A program made the position numbers and the translations under genes. Positions 17,521 to 25,569 of a DNA stretch of 64,000 nucleotides are shown here, one piece after another. Under the pieces are notes generated by a model, which was given only the letters and a program-made list of their open reading frames with translations, was not told where the DNA came from and did no database searches. This DNA comes from Streptomyces sp. F63 (GTDB taxonomy: Bacteria > Actinomycetota > Actinomycetes > Streptomycetales > Streptomycetaceae), in the NCBI RefSeq assembly GCF_018070345.1, contig NZ_JAGPXX010000021.1, forward strand, positions 40,154 through 104,153, given 5' to 3'. How positions within the stretch are numbered: position 1 is the stretch's first letter; each line of letters opens with the position of its first letter.

Positions 17521-18564
17521 TTAGAAGTACCCCTCGCGCTTGCGGTCCTCCATGGCGGCCTCGGACAGCTTGTCGTCGGCGCGGGTGGCGCCCCGCTCGG
17601 TGAGCCGGGAGGCGGCGATCTCGGCGATGACGGCCTCGATGGTGTCCGCGCCGGAGTCCACGGCCCCGGTGCAGGACATGTCACCGACCGTGCGGTAGCG
17701 CACCCTGCGGGTCTCGGTCCGCTCGCCGTCCTTCGGCCCGCCCCACGCGCCGGGGGCGAGCCACATGCCGTTGCGGGCGAAGACCTCCCGCTCGTGCGCG
17801 TAGTAGATGGCGGGGAGTTCGATCTTCTCCCGGGCGATGTACTGCCACACGTCCAGCTCGGTCCAGTTGGAGAGCGGGAAGACGCGGACGTGCTCGCCGG
17901 GGGAGTGGCGGCCGTTGTAGAGCTGCCACAGCTCGGGGCGCTGGCGGCGCGGGTTCCAGCCGCCGAACTCGTCGCGCAGGGAGAAGACGCGCTCCTTGGC
18001 GCGGGCCTTCTCCTCGTCGCGCCGGCCGCCGCCGAAGACGGCGTCGAAGCGGTTCCGCTCGATGGCGTCCAGCAGCGGGACGGTCTGCAGCGGGTTGCGG
18101 GTGCCGTCGGGGCGCTCGCGGAGCCTGCCCGCGTCGATGAACTCCTGGACGGACGCCACGTGCAGGCGCAGCCCGTGCTCGGCGACGGTGCGGTCGCGGA
18201 AGTCCAGCACCTCCGGGAAGTTGTGCCCGGTGTCCACGTGGAGCAGCGCGAACGGGACGGCGGCGGGGGCGAACGCCTTCAGCGCCAGGTGGAGCATGAC
18301 GATGGAGTCCTTGCCGCCGGAGAAGAGGATCACCGGCCGCTCGAACTCGCCCGCCACCTCGCGGAAGATGTGCACGGCCTCCGACTCCAGCGCGTCCAGG
18401 TGCGACAGGGCGAACGGGCTGCCGGCGGTTCCGGCGATCCCGGCGGCTCCCGCCGCTCCGGCTGCGTCCGTGCCGCCCGTGCTGTCCGTGCCGCCCCTGC
18501 TCGCGGCGGGTGCGGTCGGTCCGTCCGGCCCGGCGGCCCCGTCCGCCTCGGTCGTGGTGGTCAT
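17521..18564 (-). CDS. cysD: sulfate adenylyltransferase subunit 2
   Basis: A 347-residue ATP pyrophosphatase-family protein. The PP-loop SGGKDS is at 82-87, and the C-terminal part contains the VRYRTVGDMSCTGAV segment conserved in CysD, ending in DRKREGYF. It makes APS from ATP and sulfate with CysN. The first 48 residues are a Gly/Ala/Thr linker not found in most CysD proteins. ATG 18564 is the start that leaves the smallest such extension with an acceptable upstream GAGGAGGG site. Only 83 bases separate it from cysH; the APS kinase gene cysC, which I recall between them in S. coelicolor, is not there. Confidence 0.95.
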   Translation of the reverse strand: MTTTTEADGAAGPDGPTAPAASRGGTDSTGGTDAAGAAGAAGIAGTAGSPFALSHLDALESEAVHIFREVAGEFERPVILFSGGKDSIVMLHLALKAFAPAAVPFALLHVDTGHNFPEVLDFRDRTVAEHGLRLHVASVQEFIDAGRLRERPDGTRNPLQTVPLLDAIERNRFDAVFGGGRRDEEKARAKERVFSLRDEFGGWNPRRQRPELWQLYNGRHSPGEHVRVFPLSNWTELDVWQYIAREKIELPAIYYAHEREVFARNGMWLAPGAWGGPKDGERTETRRVRYRTVGDMSCTGAVDSGADTIEAVIAEIAASRLTERGATRADDKLSEAAMEDRKREGYF

Positions 18565-18647
18565 GCTCGGCCCTCCTCCTCGGCGCCCTTCTCCCCGGTT
18601 CACCCCGGGCCCTGCTCGGTCCGCGGCTTCCGCCGGGTGATCGCTCA

Positions 18648-19361
18648 TCAGGTGTGCAGTCCGCACTCGGTCTTGCCGCGGCCCGCCCAGCGGCCGGCCC
18701 GGACGTCCTCGCCGGGCCTGACGCGCCGGGTGCAGGGGGCGCAGCCGATCGAGGGGTAGCCGTCCGTCAGCAGCGGGTTGGTGAGCACGCCGTGCTCGGC
18801 GACGTAGGCGTCCAGATCGGCCTGGGTCCAGGTGGCGATCGGCGAGATCTTGACCTTCTGGCGCTTGGCGTCCCAGTCGACGACCGGGGTGGCGGCCCGG
18901 GTGGGGCCGTTGTCGCGGCGCAGCCCGGTGGCCCAGGCGTCGTAGCCCGCCAGTCCCTCTTCGAGGGGGGCCACCTTGCGCAGGGCGCAGCACAGGTCGG
19001 GGTCGCGGTCGTGCAGCTTCGGCCCGTACTCGGCGTCCTGCTCGGCGACGGTCTGCCGGGGCGTCACGCTGATCACGTTGACGTCCATGACGGCGGCCAC
19101 GGCGTCGCGGGTGCCGATGGTCTCGGGGAAGTGGTAGCCGGTGTCGAGGAACACCACGTCCACGCCCGGCTGGACGCGGGACGCCAGATGCGCGACGACC
19201 GCGTCCTCCATCGAGGAGGTGACGCAGAAGCGGCTGCCGAAGGTGCCGGCGGCCCAGCGCAGCACCTCCTCGGGACCGGCGTCGGCGAACTCGGCCGCGC
19301 CCTGCTCGGCGAGGGCGCGGAGCTCGGTGGTGGTGTAGTGGGGCGAGGATGCGGTGGTCAT
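18648..19361 (-). CDS. cysH: thioredoxin-dependent APS reductase
   Basis: A 237-residue reductase. The adenylyl-binding core has CVTSSMEDAVVAHL and LDTGYHFPET. Two cysteine pairs, Cys124-Cys125 (DLCCALRKV) and Cys207/Cys210 (GCAPC), bind a [4Fe-4S] cluster. The C-terminal ECGLH carries the catalytic Cys233. The cluster cysteines mark an APS reductase rather than a cluster-free PAPS reductase, so sulfite is made directly from APS. ATG 19361 overlaps the stop of the preceding 59-residue gene (ATGA). Confidence 0.95.
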   Translation of the reverse strand: MTTASSPHYTTTELRALAEQGAAEFADAGPEEVLRWAAGTFGSRFCVTSSMEDAVVAHLASRVQPGVDVVFLDTGYHFPETIGTRDAVAAVMDVNVISVTPRQTVAEQDAEYGPKLHDRDPDLCCALRKVAPLEEGLAGYDAWATGLRRDNGPTRAATPVVDWDAKRQKVKISPIATWTQADLDAYVAEHGVLTNPLLTDGYPSIGCAPCTRRVRPGEDVRAGRWAGRGKTECGLHT

Positions 19362-19537
19362 GCGGTGGTTCCCCCTTCGTGGTGGCCGGTGCGCGGGCGG
19401 GAGAGCAGCCCGAGGAAGGACAGTCGGAAGGCGCGGGCGCAGGACCCGCACTCCCAGGCGCCGTGGCCCTCCTCGGAGGGCCGCAGGTCCTCGTCCCCGC
19501 AGTACGGGCAGTGGAACGGCGCGGCGCGGCCGCTCAT
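19358..19537 (-). CDS. 59-aa zinc-ribbon protein in the cys operon
   Basis: A 59-residue protein with CPYCGDEDL and a second pair in WECGSCARAF, spaced as a four-cysteine zinc ribbon, followed by a basic, His-containing tail. It overlaps cysI in front and cysH behind by 4 bases each (ATGA), so it is translated with both. Small proteins of this kind occupy the same place between cysI and cysH in other Streptomyces as I recall. The role is unknown; a metal- or electron-transfer adaptor for sulfite or APS reductase is possible. Confidence 0.85.
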   Translation of the reverse strand: MSGRAAPFHCPYCGDEDLRPSEEGHGAWECGSCARAFRLSFLGLLSRPRTGHHEGGTTA

Positions 19538-21231
19538 GACAGGTCCTCCGCGGAGGCGCGCGCCGCCCAGGTGGCGAACCGCTCGCCGTCCTCGCGCTGC
19601 TTCTCGAAGCGGCGCAGCACCCGCTCGACGTAGTCGGGGAGTTCGGCGGAGGTGACCTTGAGGCCGCGGACCTTGCGTCCGAAGGCGGCGTCGAAGCCGA
19701 GGGAGCCGCCGAGGTGCACCTGGTAGCCCTCGACCTGGTTGCCGTCGGCGTCCAGCATCAGCTGGCCCTTGAGGCCGATGTCGGCGGTCTGGATCCGGGC
19801 GCAGGCGTTGGGGCAGCCGTTGATGTTGATGGTCACCGGCTCTTCGAAGTCCGGCATCCGGGCCTCGAGTTCCTCGATGAGGGAGATGCCGCGCGCCTTG
19901 GTCTCGACGATGGCGAGCTTGCAGAACTCGATGCCGGTGCAGGCGATGACGCCGCGCCGGAACGGCGAGGGGCTGACCTGGAAGCCGAGGTCCTCCAGAC
20001 CGGAGACGAGGGAGTCGATCCGGTCCTCCGCCACATCCAGGATGATCAGCTTCTGCTCGACGGTGGTGTTGAGCCGGTCCGAGCCGTGGGCGGCCGCCAG
20101 GTCGGCGAGCCGGGTGAGGGTGGCGCCGTCGACGCGGCCGACGCGCGGGGCGAAGCCGACGTAGTAGCGGCCGTCGCGCTGCCGGTGGACGCCCACGTGG
20201 TCGCGCCACTGTGTGGAGGGCTCGGGCGGGGCGGGGCCGTCCGTCAGCTTCCGCTTGAGGTACTCGTCCTCCAGGACCTGCCGGAACCTCTCGGTGCCCC
20301 AGTCGGCGACGAGGAACTTCAGCCGGGCGCGGTTGCGGAGGCGGCGGTAGCCGTAGTCGCGGAAGATGCCGGTGACCCCGGCCCACACGTCGGGGACCTC
20401 GTTCAGCGGCACCCACGCGCCGAGGCGCTGGGCGAGCCTGGGGTTGGTGGAGAGCCCGCCGCCGACCCAGAGGTCGAAGCCGGGGCCGTGCTCGGGGTGG
20501 TCGACGCCGACGAAGGCGATGTCGTTGATCTCGTGGACGACGTCCTGGACGGGGGAGCCGGAGACCGCCGTCTTGAACTTGCGCGGCAGGTTGGAGAACT
20601 CCTTGCTGCCGATGTAGCGGCGGTGGATCTCCTCGACGGCGGGGGTCCCGTCGATGATCTCGTCGGCGGCGATGCCGGCCACCGGGGAGCCGATGATCAC
20701 GCGGGGGCAGTCGCCGCACGCCTCGGTGGTCGACAGCCCGACCGCCTCCAGCTTCTCCCAGATGGCGGGGACGTCCTCGATGCGGACCCAGTGCAGCTGG
20801 ATGTTCTGCCGGTCGGTGATGTCGGCGGTGCCGCGGGCGTAAGCCTCCGACACCTCGCCGACGGCGCGTAGCTGAGCGGTCGTCAGGCGCCCGCCGTCGA
20901 CGCGGACCCGCAGCATGAAGTACTGGTCCTCCAGCTCCTCGGGCTCCAGGACGGCGGTCTTGCCGCCGTCGATCCCGGGGCGGCGCTGGGTGTACAGGCC
21001 CCACCAGCGCATCCGGCCGCGGAGGTCGGTGGGGTCGATGGAGTGGAAACCGGCCTTGGCGTAGATCGTCTCAATGCGTGTCCGCACATTGAGACCGTCG
21101 TCGTCCTTCTTGAACTGTTCGTTGCCGTTGAGCGGGGTGTGGTGCCCGACGCCCCACTGGCCCTCGCCGCGGTGGCGGCCGGCCTTCCGGCGGGTCGTGG
21201 CGGTACTGGCGCGTTCTGAGGTGGCGGCCAT
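19534..21231 (-). CDS. cysI: ferredoxin-dependent sulfite reductase
   Basis: A 565-residue sulfite/nitrite reductase-family protein that would reduce sulfite to sulfide with six electrons. Duplicated ferredoxin-like and siroheme domains are visible. The [4Fe-4S] ligands lie in CTGIEFC and NGCPNAC (C-x5-C and C-x3-C), and TEACGDCPR lies at about 170-177. Operon position with cysHDN indicates sulfite rather than nitrite. ATG 21231 has GAGAAGGA upstream; GTG 21270 with GGGAGG is an alternative that adds 13 residues. The 223 bases between this start and the leader peptide are the probable attenuation region. Confidence 0.93.
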   Translation of the reverse strand: MAATSERASTATTRRKAGRHRGEGQWGVGHHTPLNGNEQFKKDDDGLNVRTRIETIYAKAGFHSIDPTDLRGRMRWWGLYTQRRPGIDGGKTAVLEPEELEDQYFMLRVRVDGGRLTTAQLRAVGEVSEAYARGTADITDRQNIQLHWVRIEDVPAIWEKLEAVGLSTTEACGDCPRVIIGSPVAGIAADEIIDGTPAVEEIHRRYIGSKEFSNLPRKFKTAVSGSPVQDVVHEINDIAFVGVDHPEHGPGFDLWVGGGLSTNPRLAQRLGAWVPLNEVPDVWAGVTGIFRDYGYRRLRNRARLKFLVADWGTERFRQVLEDEYLKRKLTDGPAPPEPSTQWRDHVGVHRQRDGRYYVGFAPRVGRVDGATLTRLADLAAAHGSDRLNTTVEQKLIILDVAEDRIDSLVSGLEDLGFQVSPSPFRRGVIACTGIEFCKLAIVETKARGISLIEELEARMPDFEEPVTININGCPNACARIQTADIGLKGQLMLDADGNQVEGYQVHLGGSLGFDAAFGRKVRGLKVTSAELPDYVERVLRRFEKQREDGERFATWAARASAEDLS

Positions 21232-21454
21232 GGCGGTGGTGTCCTTCTCGGGCTGCTCAGGGGGAGACACGGGGGAGAATGCCTCCCGCCGTTGGGGCCG
21301 GAAGCGGCAAAGTGCACAGAGGAACCCCTGCTGACCTGCGGCGCGGCAGGAATCAGCCGCTCGGCACGGGGGAGCCCGGAAAGCCGTGGCGGTCAGGGGT
21401 GTTCGCGCGTCCGCGGGAACGGGGACGGCGAGGGGCGCGGTGGTGCTGGGACTG

Positions 21455-21538
21455 TCAGCCCGCCGGACAGATGGCGCTGGACATGCGGCAGAGATCGACG
21501 TGGCGCCGACTCACCAAGGCAATTCCAGCTTCAGACAT
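21455..21538 (-). CDS. Cys-type leader peptide upstream of cysI
   Basis: A 27-codon frame ending RRHVDLCRMSSAICPAG. The RRHVDL...SA.C pattern recurs in short actinobacterial peptides upstream of sulfur-assimilation genes, which are annotated as putative leader peptides. Two Cys codons lie near the end. Related Cys-rich leader frames in mycobacteria act as cysteine-responsive attenuators, so translation here may gauge cysteinyl-tRNA supply and set cysI operon expression. ATG 21538 fits the known lengths; further in-frame starts lie upstream. The AT-rich stretch at about 21585-21625 is the likely promoter. The 371 bases from 21539 to 21909 contain no other gene. Confidence 0.75.
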   Translation of the reverse strand: MSEAGIALVSRRHVDLCRMSSAICPAG

Positions 21539-21909
21539 GCCGAGAAGCGTGCCACGGCACTCTCGGGGCAGTCCATCGCTATCCATTATTTGGACAACAT
21601 TGTTTCGAAGTGTGGACTGTGTGGTCGGTGTCACGGCTCGGGCGGCGGCCCGGGTGTCCGAATGGCGTCGGCCGGCGGCCGGATCGGCGCGGTGCGGCGG
21701 CTTCCGGGAGCGCCGCACGCCACCGGGGGCATCGCACCGCGCGGGCCCCGCCGGCCGCCGGAACCCCAACCGCCGCCCGCCGGCGGCTGCTTCGGCCGGC
21801 CGGTCTGCCGCACCGGCTTCCGCCCCCCGGCCGGGGCCACCGAGGCCACCGGCAGGGCGGCCCGGGCCGCCGGGGTGCGGCCGGAGCCGCCGGAGCCGCC
21901 GGAGCCGGC

Positions 21910-22482
21910 TCAGAAAGCCCCGGGCCACGGGCCGGGAGGCGGCGTCGCGGGCTCCTCCGCGGTGCGCGTGTCGTACAGCCGGAAGCCGCGCCGCCGGTAG
22001 TTGTCCAGTGCGTACGGGCCGTCCTTGCTGCAGGTGTGCACCCACACCCGCCGCGTCGGGGCGAGCCCCGGCCACCGCACCGCGAGGTCCCAGGCGCGCG
22101 CCGTGCCGAGGCTCAGCAGGTGCCCGCCGATGCGGCGGCCGCGGAAGGACGGGATCAGGCCGAAATAGACGATCTCCACCACCCCGTCCTGCTGCGCCTC
22201 CAGCTCGATGTACCCGGCCGGAGTGCCCCGCTCGTACGCCACCCAGGTCTCGACACCGGGCCGGCCGAGGAACTCCCGCCAGCGGGCGTACGACCAGCCG
22301 AGCCGGTCCGTCCACGTCACGTCGCCGCCCACCGCCGTGTAGAGGAAGCGGCTGAACTCGGGGGAGGGGACCTCCGCCCGCTCGACGCGCGGCACCCGCC
22401 CGTCCGCCGGCGCCGCGGCGGGCACCAGATCGCCGGCCGAGGTCTGCTCCAGATACCAGGTGGTCACGGTGACGCTGCTCAT
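21910..22482 (-). CDS. GNAT family N-acetyltransferase
   Basis: A 190-residue GNAT protein. The acetyl-CoA site appears as EIVYFGLIPSFRGRRIGGHLLS, with RGRRIG as the phosphate-binding turn, then ARAWDL and a C-terminal ALDNYRRRGFRLYDTR strand. The N-terminal segment YLEQTSAGDLVPA is characteristic of a Streptomyces subgroup. The substrate is not known. It is transcribed toward the cys leader region but is separated from it by 371 bases with its own promoter, so it is not part of the sulfur operon. Confidence 0.88.
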   Translation of the reverse strand: MSSVTVTTWYLEQTSAGDLVPAAAPADGRVPRVERAEVPSPEFSRFLYTAVGGDVTWTDRLGWSYARWREFLGRPGVETWVAYERGTPAGYIELEAQQDGVVEIVYFGLIPSFRGRRIGGHLLSLGTARAWDLAVRWPGLAPTRRVWVHTCSKDGPYALDNYRRRGFRLYDTRTAEEPATPPPGPWPGAF

Positions 22483-22531
22483 GGCGCCATCCCATCACGC
22501 CGCGACCGCGGCGCCCGGGCCGGGCCCGGGC

Positions 22532-23203
22532 TCAGCGCACCCCGGTCAGCCGGGCGTAGACGACGACGTTGCCCGCGTAGCCGCTCCTCTCGTCGTACTC
22601 GCCGCCGCAGGTCAGGATCCGCAGCTCCGCGTGGCCCGTGCCGTCATACACCCGCTCGGCCGGGAAGGGGTCCTTGGCCACGACCTCGACGCGGTAGACC
22701 CCGAACACGGCGGTGCGGCCGTCCGCCCGGCGGATTTCGACGTCCATGCCGGGGCGCACGGCCCCGAGGGGGTGGAAGACGGCGGGCCCGGACGCGTTGT
22801 CGACATGCCCCACCAGCACCGCCGTACCGCGCTCGCCGGGAGTCACCGCGTCCGCGAACCAGCCGGCGAGGTTCCGCTCCCGCGCGGGCGGCGCCTCGAT
22901 CCAGCCGTCGCCGTCCGTGGTGACGGACACCAGGGGCGCGTCGACGCGGACGGCGGGGACGCGCACCCGCCGCGGCTCGGAGCGCGGCAGCGGGTCGGCG
23001 GCCCGCACGGCGGGGGAACTCCGCGCCTGCGCACCGGCGTTCGCGGGCTGCGGCGGACCGCCGGAACCGTCCGTGCCCTGATGCAGCAGCGCGAGCCCGG
23101 CCAGGAGGAGCAGGGCCAGCAGTCCCCAGAGGCCGCTCCGCGGCCGCGCACGGCGGGCGCCGGCACCCGGGGCCGGCCGCCCGCCGCCCTCGCCGCCGTC
23201 CAT
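22532..23203 (-). CDS. class F sortase
   Basis: A 223-residue membrane-anchored transpeptidase-like protein. A single N-terminal membrane helix lies at about 25-42, followed by a Pro/Ala-rich linker to residue 75 and a sortase beta-barrel. Catalytic residues are His133 in LVGHVD and Cys199 in LRILTCGG, with Arg206 (YDERSGYAGN) as the probable third residue. This arrangement matches class F sortases of actinobacteria. No LPXTG substrate gene is nearby, so it is an orphan housekeeping or specialised enzyme. ATG 23203 follows GAGAGGAA. Confidence 0.9.
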   Translation of the reverse strand: MDGGEGGGRPAPGAGARRARPRSGLWGLLALLLLAGLALLHQGTDGSGGPPQPANAGAQARSSPAVRAADPLPRSEPRRVRVPAVRVDAPLVSVTTDGDGWIEAPPARERNLAGWFADAVTPGERGTAVLVGHVDNASGPAVFHPLGAVRPGMDVEIRRADGRTAVFGVYRVEVVAKDPFPAERVYDGTGHAELRILTCGGEYDERSGYAGNVVVYARLTGVR

Positions 23204-23610
23204 CGCCGTTCCTCTCCCCTCGGATGCGGCGCTCCGCCGCCGCACCGGACCGGCCCCCGCACCGCACGCTAGAGGCGGAGCACGCACACGGCGACAGGGG
23301 CGGTCCGAACAGACGCGGCGGCCGCCCCGGCGCCACCCGGACGGCTGTGCCGCGGTGGTGCCCCACCCCGCGGGCCGCGGCCGGGGCGCCGGCGCGCCCG
23401 GCCGCGTATCTGCCGGCGGCCGGGCGCACGGCGGTACGGGGCGGCCCGGAACCCGCGGGCACCGGCGCCCGGCGGCCGCGCCGTACCGTCCGCGGCCCGG
23501 ACCCGGGGGCCCGTGCCGTGGAGGCGGCACGGTGAGCACCGCCCCGGCACCACGCGCGGCGCGGACGGCGCGGACGGCGCGGTGGAACGGTCCCGCTCCG
23601 CCGCCGGGCC
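23204..23610. other. 407-bp gap, nothing recognised
   Basis: Very GC-rich sequence between the sortase gene and the GAF regulator gene. No convincing open frame, operator or RNA gene is visible; the sortase promoter must lie near its left end. Confidence 0.5.
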
Positions 23611-24945
23611 TCAACCCCCCGGCAGCGGTGGCGGCGGCTTCTCGCCGTCCGCCGCCCGCCGGGCCGCGACGACCAGCGGGGCGGTGGAGCGCGGCAGCAG
23701 GTCACCGGGGTGCTCCGGCGCGAGCAGCCGTACGTCCACACTGTCCGCGAAGCGGTACGGGCGGTGGTCCAGGACTCCCGCGAGGGTCCGCCGCAGCCGG
23801 GACATCTCCGCCCGCACCGTCACCGTCCTGGACGGGTCCCCGAACAGGTCCGCCGCGAGCTGCGCCGCCGACCGCCCGGCGGGATGGCACGCCAGCGCGT
23901 ACAGCATCTCCGCGTGGCGCGGGCTCAGCGGCTGCGTCCAGTCGCCCGTTCCACCGGTGACCGTGACGGCGGGGCGGCCCGGCCGCCGGAGGTCCAGCGT
24001 CACACCCGTGACCGGCGGGGCCTCCCGGCTGCCGGGCAGCGGGCCGCCGTCCAGCCGGATCAGCCAGCCGTCCGGCAGCGGCTCCACGGTGCACGGACCC
24101 AGGGCGGGAAGCCGGCGGCTGCCCGCGCCGAAGTTCTCCGGCAGCGCCAGCCGTCCCGGCGGCGGCATACCGGTGACCGCGGCCGTCCAGCCCGCCCGGT
24201 CGATCGCCAGGGCGCGGGCGCTGCCCAGCCGGCACAGCAGGGGCGCCGCGACGGCCCGCAGCCGCTCGATCGCCTCCAGGTGCCGCTCCCGCAGCCCGCT
24301 CTCCCCGAGCCGGGCGACGGAGGCGACGAGCCGGGCCGTCGCCGGGTGGACGGTGGCGGCGGGACCGCTGACGTTCACCACGCCCAGCAGCTGCCCGTCC
24401 CGCGGGTCGCGCATCGGGGCGGCGGCGCAGGTCCAGGCGTGGTGGCTGCGGACGAAGTGTTCCGCCGAGTGCACCCGCACCGGCCGGCCCGTGACCAGAG
24501 CGGTGCCGATGCCGTTGGTGCCGACCGACTCCTCGGCCCAGCAGGAGCCCGGCTCCAGACCGATCCGGTCCGCCTCCAGCCGGACCCGGGCGTTGCCGTC
24601 CCGCCACAGCACCCGGCCGTCCGCGTCGGTGACCACCATGATGTGCCGCGCCGCGTCGGCGACGGACACCAGTCCCTCGCGGAGCGTCGGGAGGACGGTG
24701 GCGAGCGGGCTGGTGCGGCGGCGGTGCTCGAGCTCGTCGAGCGGCAGCAGCCGGGCGGGGGCCCCGCGGTCCGGGTCCATGCCCAGCCGCAGCACCCGCA
24801 TCCAGGACTCGCCGATGAGCGGGTGGGCCGCGGGCGGCGGCCGCAGACCGGTGAGCGCGGTCTCGCGGAGACCGCTGAGCACCCGTGCGGCCTCGCGCGG
24901 GCTTCCGGGGGCGGCCGGGGCCGGCTTCTGCGATGTGTGGTTCAT
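23611..24945 (-). CDS. GAF-domain transcriptional regulator
   Basis: A 444-residue regulator. Residues 100-220 form a GAF-like sensor with GSCWAEESVGTNGIGTALVTGRPVRV and HHAWTCAAAPMRDP. This pattern is shared with AcoR/DhaR-type activators, but there is no AAA+ sigma-54 domain. The C-terminal part (LSPRHAEMLYALACHPAGRSAAQLAADLF...TVRAEMSRLRRTL) is a winged-helix DNA-binding region. Regulators of this build in Streptomyces often sit beside aldehyde or alcohol dehydrogenase genes, but none is present here. ATG 24945 was chosen over upstream low-complexity sequence. Confidence 0.82.
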   Translation of the reverse strand: MNHTSQKPAPAAPGSPREAARVLSGLRETALTGLRPPPAAHPLIGESWMRVLRLGMDPDRGAPARLLPLDELEHRRRTSPLATVLPTLREGLVSVADAARHIMVVTDADGRVLWRDGNARVRLEADRIGLEPGSCWAEESVGTNGIGTALVTGRPVRVHSAEHFVRSHHAWTCAAAPMRDPRDGQLLGVVNVSGPAATVHPATARLVASVARLGESGLRERHLEAIERLRAVAAPLLCRLGSARALAIDRAGWTAAVTGMPPPGRLALPENFGAGSRRLPALGPCTVEPLPDGWLIRLDGGPLPGSREAPPVTGVTLDLRRPGRPAVTVTGGTGDWTQPLSPRHAEMLYALACHPAGRSAAQLAADLFGDPSRTVTVRAEMSRLRRTLAGVLDHRPYRFADSVDVRLLAPEHPGDLLPRSTAPLVVAARRAADGEKPPPPLPGG

Positions 24946-25569
24946 GGCGCGGTCTCCGTCACGGAGGGGGCCGGTGGCGGCAGTGGCACCGGTGGAAGGG
25001 CGGCTTCCCTCATGGTGCCGTCCAACCGGCTCGTCCAGCACACCACTTGGCCCGAATGCTGTGAACCGCCGCAACCTCTGCAACCTTTGTACCCGGCCGC
25101 GCGGCGCAGCACAGTGGGGTGACGCCGCCCGACGCGCACTGGGGTGTTCGCAGCGGCGGCGTTCCCGCGGCGGGGGTGGTGCCGTGACGGCGCAGCACCA
25201 CCCACCGCTCCACGCTCCGGGTCACGCTCTCCCCGGCGACCCGGAGCGGGGCCGGGGCCGGCGGCCCCGCTCCCCGCAGCCCGGGGCCGGCCTCCCCCGA
25301 GCCGGCCCCCGGCCGAAGCCGGTCCGGCCGAAGCCGGTCCGACCGCTGCCGGGCCGGACCCCGGGGCGGCAGCCCGTTCCCCCGCGGCCCGGGCCCCGCC
25401 CGCGCGTCACACCGGCGGCCCGGGCACGGCGCCCCGGACCGCCCGCCCGGATGCCCGGCCCGCGTGCGGCGCGTCACGGTTCCCGGCGCGTCACGGCTCC
25501 GGCACGTCACGGCTCCCGCCCGCAACCGGAACGGCCCCCCGGGCCCGCCCCGCCCCGGCCCACCGGCGC
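24946..25569. other. 624-bp gap with short direct repeats
   Basis: Between the GAF regulator and the aidB-like gene, both on the minus strand. Near 25070-25090 two GCAACCT direct repeats lie in an AT-richer stretch, the likely promoter or operator of the GAF gene. At 25312-25341 a 15-bp unit GCCGAAGCCGGTCCG occurs twice, and CGTCACGG recurs three times at 25482-25525. No gene is supported. Confidence 0.5.
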
